Source: Oscillospiraceae bacterium (GTDB taxonomy: Bacteria > Bacillota > Clostridia > Oscillospirales > Ruminococcaceae). From it: a DNA stretch of 17,419 bases. The notes under the pieces were generated by a model. The model was given only the letters and a program-made list of their open reading frames with translations. It searched no databases and was not told the origin of the DNA. The stretch is taken from contig JAITFV010000058.1 in assembly GCA_031281115.1 (NCBI GenBank), positions 1 to 17,419 of the forward strand. The letters run 5' to 3'. Below, one piece after another: positions 1 through 6,079 of the stretch (position 1 is the stretch's first letter; every line of letters begins with the position of its first letter). Made by a program: the position numbers and the translations under genes.

Positions 1-57
1 TTGTACATTGCGTATTGACAACAATGGTGCGATATGTTAATACTGCGCTGAACAGCA

Positions 58-1218
58 TTAATCACTCGCCGGCGCAATTTCAACCGGCTTTGAATTCTTT
101 TGTTTTTCCTTCTTCTCGACGTATTCTTCTAAAAGCGTTTTCAGAACATTCATCGTAGGAACACCGAAAATCATTCCCGGAACGCCGCCGACAGCTCCGC
201 CTATAGTGATTGCGATAATCACAAGGACGGGGCTGATTTTGAAGGATGTGCCCATAATTTTAGGATTAATGAAGTTGCCGTCAATCTGCTGCGTAATAAG
301 CAGTATAATCGCGGTAATCACGCCGATTTCCCAGCCTTGTTCAAACATTATAATCAGCGTTGCGATAATTGAGCCGAAAATCGAACCGAAGTACGGGATT
401 ATATTCAACACGCCGAGCATTATACCGAGAACAAGCGCGTAGGAGGAGCCAATCAGGAAAAATTCAATAGTCACGATTGTGCCGAGTATAATTGAATCAA
501 GCACCTGACAGCTTATAAATTTGCGGAAACTTAAGTCAATAAGGCGAACATATTTAAGTGCTCTGCCCTGCCTTTTCTCGTTACTCATCGCGCTTATAAG
601 CCGCTTGAAAAAATCCCTCATGCGGTTGTATTCAAGTAGGAAGTAAATCGTTGAAACAATCGTCAGAATCGTTGTAAACAAGCTTCCGAAAAGCCACATT
701 CCCACGCCTCCGGCTGTGCCGATGAGGTCAATATTCCCCCCGCCGAAGCTGTCGAAAATGCCTTCAAACGAAACGCCGCCCTGCGTGAAAACATCTAATT
801 GCTCGTCAATTCCCATAGTTTGAACCAATGGTATGCGTTTAATTGCATTAATCGCCTGGTCGATATAATCAGGCATGAGTGCAATTAACTGCGATACATT
901 TTCGTACACCATCGGAATAAACAGGCTTACGCCGAGAACAAGCACGGATATAACTATAGCTAAGATAACGAGAACGCTCACGCTCCGGGCGATTTTTTTC
1001 ACCCATTTATATTTAATCTTCAGTATTTTATGTTCAAGCCACGAAACGGGGATATTTATGCAGAAAGCAACAACAAACCCGATAAGAAACGGGCTGACAA
1101 TACTTATGATTCCTCCGAACCAACGCGCCACCGATTCAAAATCGAACAGCATTTTATACGCCAGCAGAACGAAGATTGCAAGGAAAAGCAGGTGTATGTG
1201 TTTAAGTATGTTTTTCAT
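58..1218 (-). CDS. AI-2E family transporter (YdiK/PerM-like membrane protein)
   Basis: A 386-residue multi-pass inner-membrane protein of the AI-2E transporter family. Members are proposed exporters or exchangers: some were linked to autoinducer-2 and others to Na+/H+ exchange, so the substrate here is unknown. Hydrophobic helices lie near residues 8-24, 36-56, 77-103, 170-195 and through most of the last 150 residues. The family hallmark is the LNIIPYFGSIFGS segment late in the protein, followed by INPKIMG and the Gly-rich GGAVGGVPGMIFGVP loop. Length matches the family. The ATG at 1218 is the first usable start, since a stop lies upstream in frame. Its only Shine-Dalgarno-like stretch (GGAG, minus strand 1238-1235) is about 16 bases away, inside a possible hairpin, so translation may be structure-dependent. 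It is separated from the gene cluster upstream by its own promoter. Family assignment is firm, substrate is not. Confidence 0.93.
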   Translation of the reverse strand: MKNILKHIHLLFLAIFVLLAYKMLFDFESVARWFGGIISIVSPFLIGFVVAFCINIPVSWLEHKILKIKYKWVKKIARSVSVLVILAIVISVLVLGVSLFIPMVYENVSQLIALMPDYIDQAINAIKRIPLVQTMGIDEQLDVFTQGGVSFEGIFDSFGGGNIDLIGTAGGVGMWLFGSLFTTILTIVSTIYFLLEYNRMRDFFKRLISAMSNEKRQGRALKYVRLIDLSFRKFISCQVLDSIILGTIVTIEFFLIGSSYALVLGIMLGVLNIIPYFGSIFGSIIATLIIMFEQGWEIGVITAIILLITQQIDGNFINPKIMGTSFKISPVLVIIAITIGGAVGGVPGMIFGVPTMNVLKTLLEEYVEKKEKQKNSKPVEIAPASD

Positions 1219-1371
1219 ACGGGAGTGAGCGGGTCTCCATAAGAACCGCTACCATCCTCTCTTATACTAAAATCCAACCGCAAATGAGTTACGCAAGAAG
1301 TCTATTGGATTTTAGGGATGGCGCTGCTGCGACAGCGCGAAACCCTGTTATAACAGTATTAATTCGTTACT
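1219..1371 (-). promoter_or_regulatory. Structured 5' leader of the AI-2E gene
   Basis: The predicted transcript carries about 150 untranslated bases with several hairpins: gcgctg/cagcgc (1321-1326 with 1333-1338), extended by aggg/ccct (1314-1317 with 1343-1346); a 9-bp aaaatccaa/ttggatttt stem (1269-1277 with 1305-1313); and, over the translation start region, two interleaved stems (1239-1244 with 1260-1265, and 1228-1232 with 1246-1250) that would compete or form a pseudoknot. The GGAG at 1235-1238 sits in the loop of the last one. I could not match it to a known riboswitch class. That it is regulatory is inference. Confidence 0.45.
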
Positions 1372-1377
1372 TTCCCC

Positions 1378-1406
1378 ATTATAACCGCCTTTTCCAATTT
1401 TGTCAA
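1378..1406 (-). promoter_or_regulatory. Perfect-consensus SigA promoter for the AI-2E gene
   Basis: On the minus strand TTGACA (1406-1401) and TATAAT (1383-1378) are separated by exactly 17 bp, matching both boxes of the SigA consensus. Transcription would start near 1371 and read through the structured leader into the AI-2E gene. It lies 2 bp beyond a 23-bp inverted repeat. Confidence 0.8.
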
Positions 1407-1407
1407 G

Positions 1408-1459
1408 TATAATCGTTTAAATTGAAACTGTGGAACAGTTTTCAATTTAAACGATTATA
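1408..1459. repeat. 23-bp inverted repeat next to the AI-2E promoter
   Basis: Arms at 1408-1430 and 1436-1459 are complementary along 23 bp with one bulged T and a 5-base loop (tggaa). It sits just downstream of the ComFB-like gene and abuts the -35 box of the next promoter. It could end the upstream operon, though no clear U-tract follows on the minus strand, or it could be an operator. The arms contain CAATTTAAAC, which also occurs before the GGDEF gene. Confidence 0.7.
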
Positions 1460-1492
1460 TTTCTTGGCAATCCCTAAATTTAAAACGGGTTC

Positions 1493-2095
1493 TTATTCAT
1501 CATGAAACGGCTTTTTATTCGCTGCGATACAGATTTTCGCTAATATTCTTATAATCTCCGGCCGGCGTTCTTTAATGAGCCGGTTTACTTCAGCTTCGTC
1601 TGTGTCGCTCACGACCCGCACATACATCGGCGGCATAGAATCCATCGCGCTGTTAATAATTCCGCGCAGGCACTCGTCGCAGGCGCAGGCATTGAAACGC
1701 TCCACTGCCGTACCGAGCTGTTCTGTTATAAGCAGAAGAGGTACGCTCACAATCTGCCGCTCGGTTGCCGAGCGTGTGAAAACCTTAGGTTCGCTCTCTT
1801 CGGCTGCTTCAGCGGCAATCGCCTTTAAAGCGGGGTTTTCTTCGGCAGGTTCGGAAAGTTTTTCAATTTTCATATGTTTGACGATGGTTTTGCGTCGGTG
1901 CTTGCGGGGCAGCGGGTCAGGGGCTTCGGGAACTTCCGGTTCAAATGCAGGGTTCACCGCTCCCGGAGAATCGCCGGATTCATGCGGCCCGGATTTTTTC
2001 GGCAGAACGCCGCCCGCAGCGTTCCCTGCATTTTCCGGCAAACTTTTCAGATTCAAAAGTTTCAGCACATTCGAGGTTTTGTTATTCCTGGGCAT
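1493..2095 (-). CDS. ComFB-like domain protein with disordered N-terminus, ParA partner candidate
   Basis: A 200-residue protein. Residues 1-110 are low-complexity, rich in Pro, Ala and Glu, with a basic patch (RKHRRK, 64-69). The C-terminal part (about 115-195) resembles the late-competence ComFB domain: Cys137, Cys139 and Cys142 form CxCxxC, followed by a helix and SMPPMYV (153-159), the counterpart of ComFB's C-x-C-x-x-C ... LPPxYV. ComFB proteins are small, can bind a metal through these cysteines, and members in cyanobacteria have been reported as cyclic-di-nucleotide receptors. The ATG follows the ParA stop codon with no gap, so the two are almost certainly co-transcribed and translationally coupled. 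The disordered N-terminus joined to a folded domain recalls ParA partner/adaptor proteins. The domain call is by eye and moderately sure; the partner role is inferred from gene arrangement. Confidence 0.72.
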   Translation of the reverse strand: MPRNNKTSNVLKLLNLKSLPENAGNAAGGVLPKKSGPHESGDSPGAVNPAFEPEVPEAPDPLPRKHRRKTIVKHMKIEKLSEPAEENPALKAIAAEAAEESEPKVFTRSATERQIVSVPLLLITEQLGTAVERFNACACDECLRGIINSAMDSMPPMYVRVVSDTDEAEVNRLIKERRPEIIRILAKICIAANKKPFHDE

Positions 2096-2926
2096 TTAAA
2101 CAACATCCTCCGGACGCGGATACTTGCGTGGTCTGCCGCGCCCTAATTTTTTCTCTACCCGCTTCGGTTTCTCGATACCGAGGATTTCGCAGGTGAGGTC
2201 GCGGAACTCTGCCGCCGATTTGGAGCGGGGCGCGTAGTCTATAATAGTTTTGCCGTGTGCGGGGGCTTCAGCCAAGGTCACGCTTTTAAGTATTTTTGTT
2301 TCAAATACATCAGTGTCAAGCTGCTCCGCAACAAGGCTTGAAAGCTCCTCAACTTCTTTCGTAAGAATAAGCCGCGGGTTATATTGATTAAGCAGAATCC
2401 CGCGCACTTCAAGCGCGTTGTTGAAGTACTTCTTGACGGCGAAAATCGTTTCTTTGAGCTGCGAAAGCCCTTGAAGACTCAATATTTCCGGAATCATCGG
2501 AATTACTAACCAGTTTGCCGCAGTGTAGGCATTGATTGTAAGAATCGAAAGTGCGGGCGGCGTGTCGATAACAATATAATCATAATCGGCAGCTAATTGG
2601 TCAAGCTGGTCTTTGAGGATATGCTCCCTGCCGATTGAGGTAAGCTCAAGTTCCGCGCCTGAGAGCAGAATATTTGAGCAGACAACGTCGCAACTCTCGG
2701 TGTGCCGGATGACGTCATAGAGGTCAACCTCGCCTTTGAATACATTATATATAGTATAGGCGTCCTCGGATTCCGCGCCGAGCGAGAAGCTCAAGTTCCC
2801 CTGCGGGTCTAAGTCTATTGCAAGGACTGATTTGCCCATCGCAGACAGACACCCGCAAATCCCCGCGCAGACTGTCGTTTTCCCGACGCCGCCCTTTTGG
2901 TTTGTTACCGCTATAATCTTTGCCAT
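2096..2926 (-). CDS. ParA/Soj-type ATPase with AT-hook-like C-terminal tail
   Basis: A 276-residue ParA/MinD-superfamily ATPase. The deviant Walker A is KGGVGKTT (11-18), with signature Lys11 and catalytic Lys16; the A' motif DLDPQGN is at 38-44 and Walker B YIVIDTPP at 117-124. The ending SVTLAEAPAHGKTIIDYAPRS is typical of ParA/Soj. Such ATPases dimerise on ATP, bind DNA non-specifically, and move plasmids, chromosome origins, chemoreceptor clusters or other cargo with a partner protein. Unusually, the protein continues past the fold with a basic tail, LGRGRPRKYPRP (261-272), whose RGRP core resembles an AT-hook. The next gene starts directly at its stop codon, the position where a ParA partner is usually encoded. 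There is no ParB or FlhF gene nearby. The start has AGGACGG upstream. Cargo is unknown; roles in flagellar or receptor placement are possibilities only. Confidence 0.92.
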   Translation of the reverse strand: MAKIIAVTNQKGGVGKTTVCAGICGCLSAMGKSVLAIDLDPQGNLSFSLGAESEDAYTIYNVFKGEVDLYDVIRHTESCDVVCSNILLSGAELELTSIGREHILKDQLDQLAADYDYIVIDTPPALSILTINAYTAANWLVIPMIPEILSLQGLSQLKETIFAVKKYFNNALEVRGILLNQYNPRLILTKEVEELSSLVAEQLDTDVFETKILKSVTLAEAPAHGKTIIDYAPRSKSAAEFRDLTCEILGIEKPKRVEKKLGRGRPRKYPRPEDVV

Positions 2927-2943
2927 TTTTTACCGTCCTGTAA

Positions 2944-3014
2944 GGCGCGATGCCCACACCGCGCCGTTGAATTAGCAGAAAAACGCCATTACGGTGCGAC
3001 GTGGGCATCGCGCC
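2944..3014. repeat. Long-range 14-bp perfect inverted repeat between GGDEF and ParA genes
   Basis: ggcgcgatgcccac (2944-2957) is matched exactly in reverse complement at 3001-3014, with partial further pairing inside (ccgcgccgt against acggtgcga). It fills the gap between the GGDEF stop and the ParA ribosome binding site. No U-tract follows, so it is not a textbook terminator. It could be an mRNA processing or stability hairpin, or a dispersed palindromic element. Confidence 0.7.
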
Positions 3015-3023
3015 GCACATCAA

Positions 3024-5030
3024 TCATATTGAGTGCATTAATTCCGTCAACACGCTATCCTCGGGATTATAAATATGGAAGTTGCATTTGCCGTTCTTCT
3101 TGACGAAATACATCGCTTCGTCGGCGGCGGCAAGCACGGTTTCGTTATCTCTGCCGTGGTCGGGGGTAATCGCGATTCCGAGGCTCGCCTTAATTTTAAG
3201 CGTTACGTTGTGCTTCTCGGCATGATAACCTTTGTCGAACATCTCAAGCACGGCTGTCGCTAACTTGTCGATATTGTTCAATGTCTGCTCTTCCGTTACG
3301 CACATAACGAACTCGTCACCGCCGAAACGCCCTGCAAAGCCCGCACTCCCGAGTTTGTCTTTAATAATATCCGCGACGGTCTTGATGATTTCGTCGCCGG
3401 TATCGTGACCGTAGGTATCGTTGATGAATTTAAAGTCGTCAACGTCTATGAATATAACGCCGACGCGGCTGGTTGCGCTTCTTGTAATTTCCGATTGCAG
3501 CTCCCGCATGAAAGTATTGCGGTTGAAAAGCCCGGAGAGGAAGTCATAGCTTGCGCGCTCGGACAGCTGCAGGGAGAGCAGCTTTTCGCTGTTGATGTTA
3601 GTAATAACGCCGATTACCCTGAGCAACTCGCCCAAGCGGTCAAGTACGCAGTGCGAGCGCACGGAAATCCATATCATGCTCCCTGTTTTAGTCTCAACCT
3701 GATACTCGCCGTTCATAGAGTCTAAATTCCTGAACAGTTTGTTTATATCAACGCTGTAGCGCTCGGCATCTTCCTTCTCCATCAGCGATTCAATGAATCT
3801 GCCGTTGGTAAGGGTTGCGCGTTCGGTTTCAATCTCGAACATTTCCATAAAGTTATCCGAAACAAACAGCACCTGCTTCTTAAAGTCCCACTCGAAGAGC
3901 ATATTATCGGACAGCTCGGAAATCGTTCTGTGCATTTCTCCGCTGATTAATACCTCATCAAGCATTTCATTGAAGGATTCCGAGATATAGGCATATTCGT
4001 CCGTGCCTTTAACGTCAAGACGCTCGTTCATGTCGCCCTCGTTGATTCTGCGCATCTTTATAACTATGTCGTGCAGAGGGATTGTAACACGGCGTATGGT
4101 TCCGAGCGCGAATAAAACGAACAGAACAGACACGACCGCTACTACACTGACGATTATAATCATAGGCAGCGGGAAGGTGTCAATTTCCGATACAGGGAAA
4201 GTTCCGTACCAGAACCAGCCGTTCTTGATATTATTCTTGTTGCCGTTTATTGTGCCGTATGCGCCGATGTAAGTCGCGGAGTCAATGGTTCCTGAATCCA
4301 CATCGCGTCTGACAGTAGTAATCGTGTTTGATATAAGTTCGTTGAGAGGGGGCGAGTTTGCCTGCCCTTGACGGACTACAGGTGAGTTGTCAATCCAAAG
4401 CGCGGTGCCTTTTCTGTCGGTAACAAAAAAGTTTCCTTCGCCCGCGAATAAGTCTCTGGTTCTGAGGTAATCCTTAAAAATTTCCGTTGAGTAAACCATG
4501 CAGATATAACCGAGGATAACCTCATCCTCATTTATATGGGTTAGAACAAAGAAAGTATTTTCACCGCCGTAGTTGGGGTCGGCTATGGTTATATTGGATA
4601 TCAGCGTTTCGCTTCTGCTGAGTTCTTCCGCTTCGGCAAAGGCGCCGAAATGCGCTCCCGCGTTCTCAAAAGCATCAATGCGAACGGTTCCGTTTACGTC
4701 GATAATTATAACATTAAGCAGATGGGGACTCGCGGCAGTAACACTGTCAAACAAACGAACAACCTCGTCACGGACAGCATTAAAGTTCCCGCCGGCTGTG
4801 AGTTTGATTTCCTCAAACCGTGCAAGCGAATGCAACGATATTGCACACTCATCCACCACAACATCAAGCCCGACCGCTTGCGCGTAGCTCAATGCGTGAA
4901 CCTCGGCTGTAGTGACCTGCGTATGCTGCTGAGCCGCCGCCGAAACACCGGTGAAAACCGCGGCACCCGCCGGAATCAGAATCGTGGCTAACAAAACTAC
5001 GCTCAGCAGCGGTTTTAATCCTATCTTCAT
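3024..5030 (-). CDS. Membrane diguanylate cyclase: extracellular sensor-HAMP-PAS-GGDEF
   Basis: A 668-residue signalling protein. A membrane helix (about 7-28) is followed by an extracytoplasmic region (30-287) resembling a double Cache sensor, a second helix (288-312), a HAMP linker (about 313-365), a PAS domain (about 370-480) and a GGDEF domain (about 490-655). The catalytic motif RFGGDEF (568-574) is intact, and the FIDVDDFKFINDTYGH block (527-542) supplies the expected metal and nucleotide contacts, so it should convert two GTP into cyclic di-GMP. The inhibitory RxxD site normally five residues before GGDEF is absent (GSAG there), suggesting no product inhibition through that site. No EAL domain is present. 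It has a strong Shine-Dalgarno (AAGGGGG) and lies 70 bp after the PilZ gene and 97 bp before ParA, so all may be one operon. The ligand is unknown. Confidence 0.93.
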   Translation of the reverse strand: MKIGLKPLLSVVLLATILIPAGAAVFTGVSAAAQQHTQVTTAEVHALSYAQAVGLDVVVDECAISLHSLARFEEIKLTAGGNFNAVRDEVVRLFDSVTAASPHLLNVIIIDVNGTVRIDAFENAGAHFGAFAEAEELSRSETLISNITIADPNYGGENTFFVLTHINEDEVILGYICMVYSTEIFKDYLRTRDLFAGEGNFFVTDRKGTALWIDNSPVVRQGQANSPPLNELISNTITTVRRDVDSGTIDSATYIGAYGTINGNKNNIKNGWFWYGTFPVSEIDTFPLPMIIIVSVVAVVSVLFVLFALGTIRRVTIPLHDIVIKMRRINEGDMNERLDVKGTDEYAYISESFNEMLDEVLISGEMHRTISELSDNMLFEWDFKKQVLFVSDNFMEMFEIETERATLTNGRFIESLMEKEDAERYSVDINKLFRNLDSMNGEYQVETKTGSMIWISVRSHCVLDRLGELLRVIGVITNINSEKLLSLQLSERASYDFLSGLFNRNTFMRELQSEITRSATSRVGVIFIDVDDFKFINDTYGHDTGDEIIKTVADIIKDKLGSAGFAGRFGGDEFVMCVTEEQTLNNIDKLATAVLEMFDKGYHAEKHNVTLKIKASLGIAITPDHGRDNETVLAAADEAMYFVKKNGKCNFHIYNPEDSVLTELMHSI

Positions 5031-5064
5031 TTTTTCCCCCTTAGTTTATTTATACTAAACGTCC

Positions 5065-5086
5065 AATTTAAACAGCGATTTAAATT
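5065..5086. repeat. Short inverted repeat upstream of the GGDEF gene
   Basis: AATTTAAA (5065-5072) and TTTAAATT (5079-5086) flank a 6-base loop in the gap between the PilZ and GGDEF genes. The left part, CAATTTAAAC (5064-5073), also occurs in the inverted repeat at 1408-1459. It is AT-rich, so chance is possible; a shared operator is a guess. Confidence 0.4.
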
Positions 5087-5100
5087 CAAAAATAAAACAA

Positions 5101-5829
5101 CTATACAATATGGCTGACATCTACGATTTCGTCGGCTCCCGCGAGTTCTTCCGCGCGCTTTCTCATTTGAACCTGATTAATATATTTCGCCACCACTTCT
5201 TCCTGCCTTGCGTTCATGAAAAGGAAGCTGCAGCCGTAGCCGATTGCTTTTCCGCTGTCGTTGGTTTTCACCCGTAAGACCTTTGCCACGAACTCCATAC
5301 CCCCGACAACTTCGGTTATTACGAGAGCTGTTACATCGTCTTTTTGCAGTTCAACCATATCGCTCGCCCCGAGAAAAACCCCGCCGATATTAATATCCTG
5401 TATAATGAACGGAATATGCGGGTCTAAGTCAACATACTTTGCTCCGCGCGTTATTGAAGTCAGCATACACGGGATTTCTAATGCGATTTTATAGAAACGG
5501 CGGCGGTCGGGCATTAGTTCGGCTTCCACCTGATTCAGCGTGAGATTAAGCTGCTGCTCGGTTGAAACGGCGATATGCGCCGGCAAACTGAATCTTTCGC
5601 CTGCTCTCGTGTGAGCAATTACAGATACGCTTGCGTTTCGTGCAAAAACAGGCAGATTCTTGCCTTTTATAAGAATCGTTTCATTCGGCTTAAAACGTTC
5701 GTCCTCTTTCACGATACTTTGCGGAAAGGTGAAATTCTTCGTCAAAGTTAAAAGCGCGCGCCCCTTAAAAGTGCAGATTTCTATTTTAATAACCTTGTTT
5801 TTATCAAGGACTTTATCAAGAACAGGCAC
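5101..5829 (-). CDS. PilZ-domain protein, YcgR/YpfB-like
   Basis: A 242-residue protein with the YcgR-like plan: an N-terminal beta-rich domain (about 1-100) then a PilZ domain (about 108-220). The PilZ entry motif is RRRFYK (109-114) and the second motif is DINIGG (145-150). Family consensus is RxxxR and D/NxSxxG, so both are slightly altered: Lys instead of the last Arg and Asn instead of Ser. YcgR and YpfB bind cyclic di-GMP and slow flagella by contacting the motor, so this is a plausible brake given the flagellar operon on the other side of the divergent region; binding here is inferred. The start is GTG (5829-5827), preceded by a G-rich Shine-Dalgarno. A good promoter at 5875-5903 precedes it, making it the first gene of the minus-strand cluster. 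Confidence 0.85.
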   Translation of the reverse strand: MPVLDKVLDKNKVIKIEICTFKGRALLTLTKNFTFPQSIVKEDERFKPNETILIKGKNLPVFARNASVSVIAHTRAGERFSLPAHIAVSTEQQLNLTLNQVEAELMPDRRRFYKIALEIPCMLTSITRGAKYVDLDPHIPFIIQDINIGGVFLGASDMVELQKDDVTALVITEVVGGMEFVAKVLRVKTNDSGKAIGYGCSFLFMNARQEEVVAKYINQVQMRKRAEELAGADEIVDVSHIV

Positions 5830-5874
5830 TCCGCCACCCCCCGCAAAAAATGATTAAAAACTCTCTCATATCAA

Positions 5875-5903
5875 AGTATACTATAAAACAAAAAATAAAT
5901 CAA
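5875..5903 (-). promoter_or_regulatory. SigA-like promoter for the PilZ-GGDEF-ParA cluster
   Basis: On the minus strand TTGATT (5903-5898) and TATACT (5880-5875) are 17 bp apart, placing the start about 40 bp before the PilZ GTG codon. No other promoter as good was seen before the GGDEF or ParA genes, so it may drive all four genes up to the hairpin at 1408-1459. Confidence 0.6.
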
Positions 5904-5964
5904 TAGATTTACTCATATTTTTGTTGATTTAGATGTTAAAGATAAAATGCAATTTCTTCCTTTA

Positions 5965-5989
5965 ACAGTTTTTTCGCGAAAAAAGCTGT
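5965..5989. repeat. 25-bp near-palindrome in the divergent control region
   Basis: The core TTTTTTCGCGAAAAAA (5969-5984) is a perfect palindrome, extended by ACAG on the left (5965-5968) and CTGT on the right (5986-5989) with one extra G. It overlaps the -35 region of the plus-strand promoter. The symmetric form and place suggest a binding site for a dimeric regulator; a bidirectional hairpin is the alternative. Confidence 0.5.
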
Positions 5990-6015
5990 ACAAATCCTTT
6001 TTTTTGTTGTATAAT
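5987..6015 (+). promoter_or_regulatory. Probable promoter for the 6080 membrane protein gene
   Basis: TGTACA (5987-5992, 4 of 6 consensus) and a perfect TATAAT (6010-6015) are separated by 17 bp. A start near 6022 would give a leader of about 55 bases before the gene at 6080. The -35 overlaps the near-palindrome. Confidence 0.5.
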
Positions 6016-6079
6016 AAATAATATTTATATTAAAATCTAAAATTGACTTTAAAACAGGAATTAGGAATCAGGGGGGAAA

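Noticed and set aside
15-43. TTGACA near the left edge as a plus-strand promoter
   Set aside because: No acceptable -10 box at 16-18 bp and it points into the 3' end of the opposing AI-2E gene.
58-1218. Calling this gene a quorum-sensing (AI-2) exporter
   Set aside because: The family name is historical; no luxS or other AI-2 gene is in view and family members have differing roles.
1219-1265. Likeness of GGATGGTAGCGG to a T-box antiterminator
   Set aside because: The conserved TGGnACCGCG is not kept, the leader is too short for Stem I, and the gene is not amino-acid related.
1284-1412. 42-codon plus-strand ORF (begins MSYARSLLDFR) in the AI-2E leader region
   Set aside because: No Shine-Dalgarno, antisense to a well-supported leader and overlapping the consensus promoter; its coding look follows from the hairpins.
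1575-2099. 174-codon plus-strand ORF opposite the ComFB-like gene
   Set aside because: Low-complexity Ser/Ala/Arg translation, no Shine-Dalgarno, shadows a gene with recognised domain and coupling to ParA.
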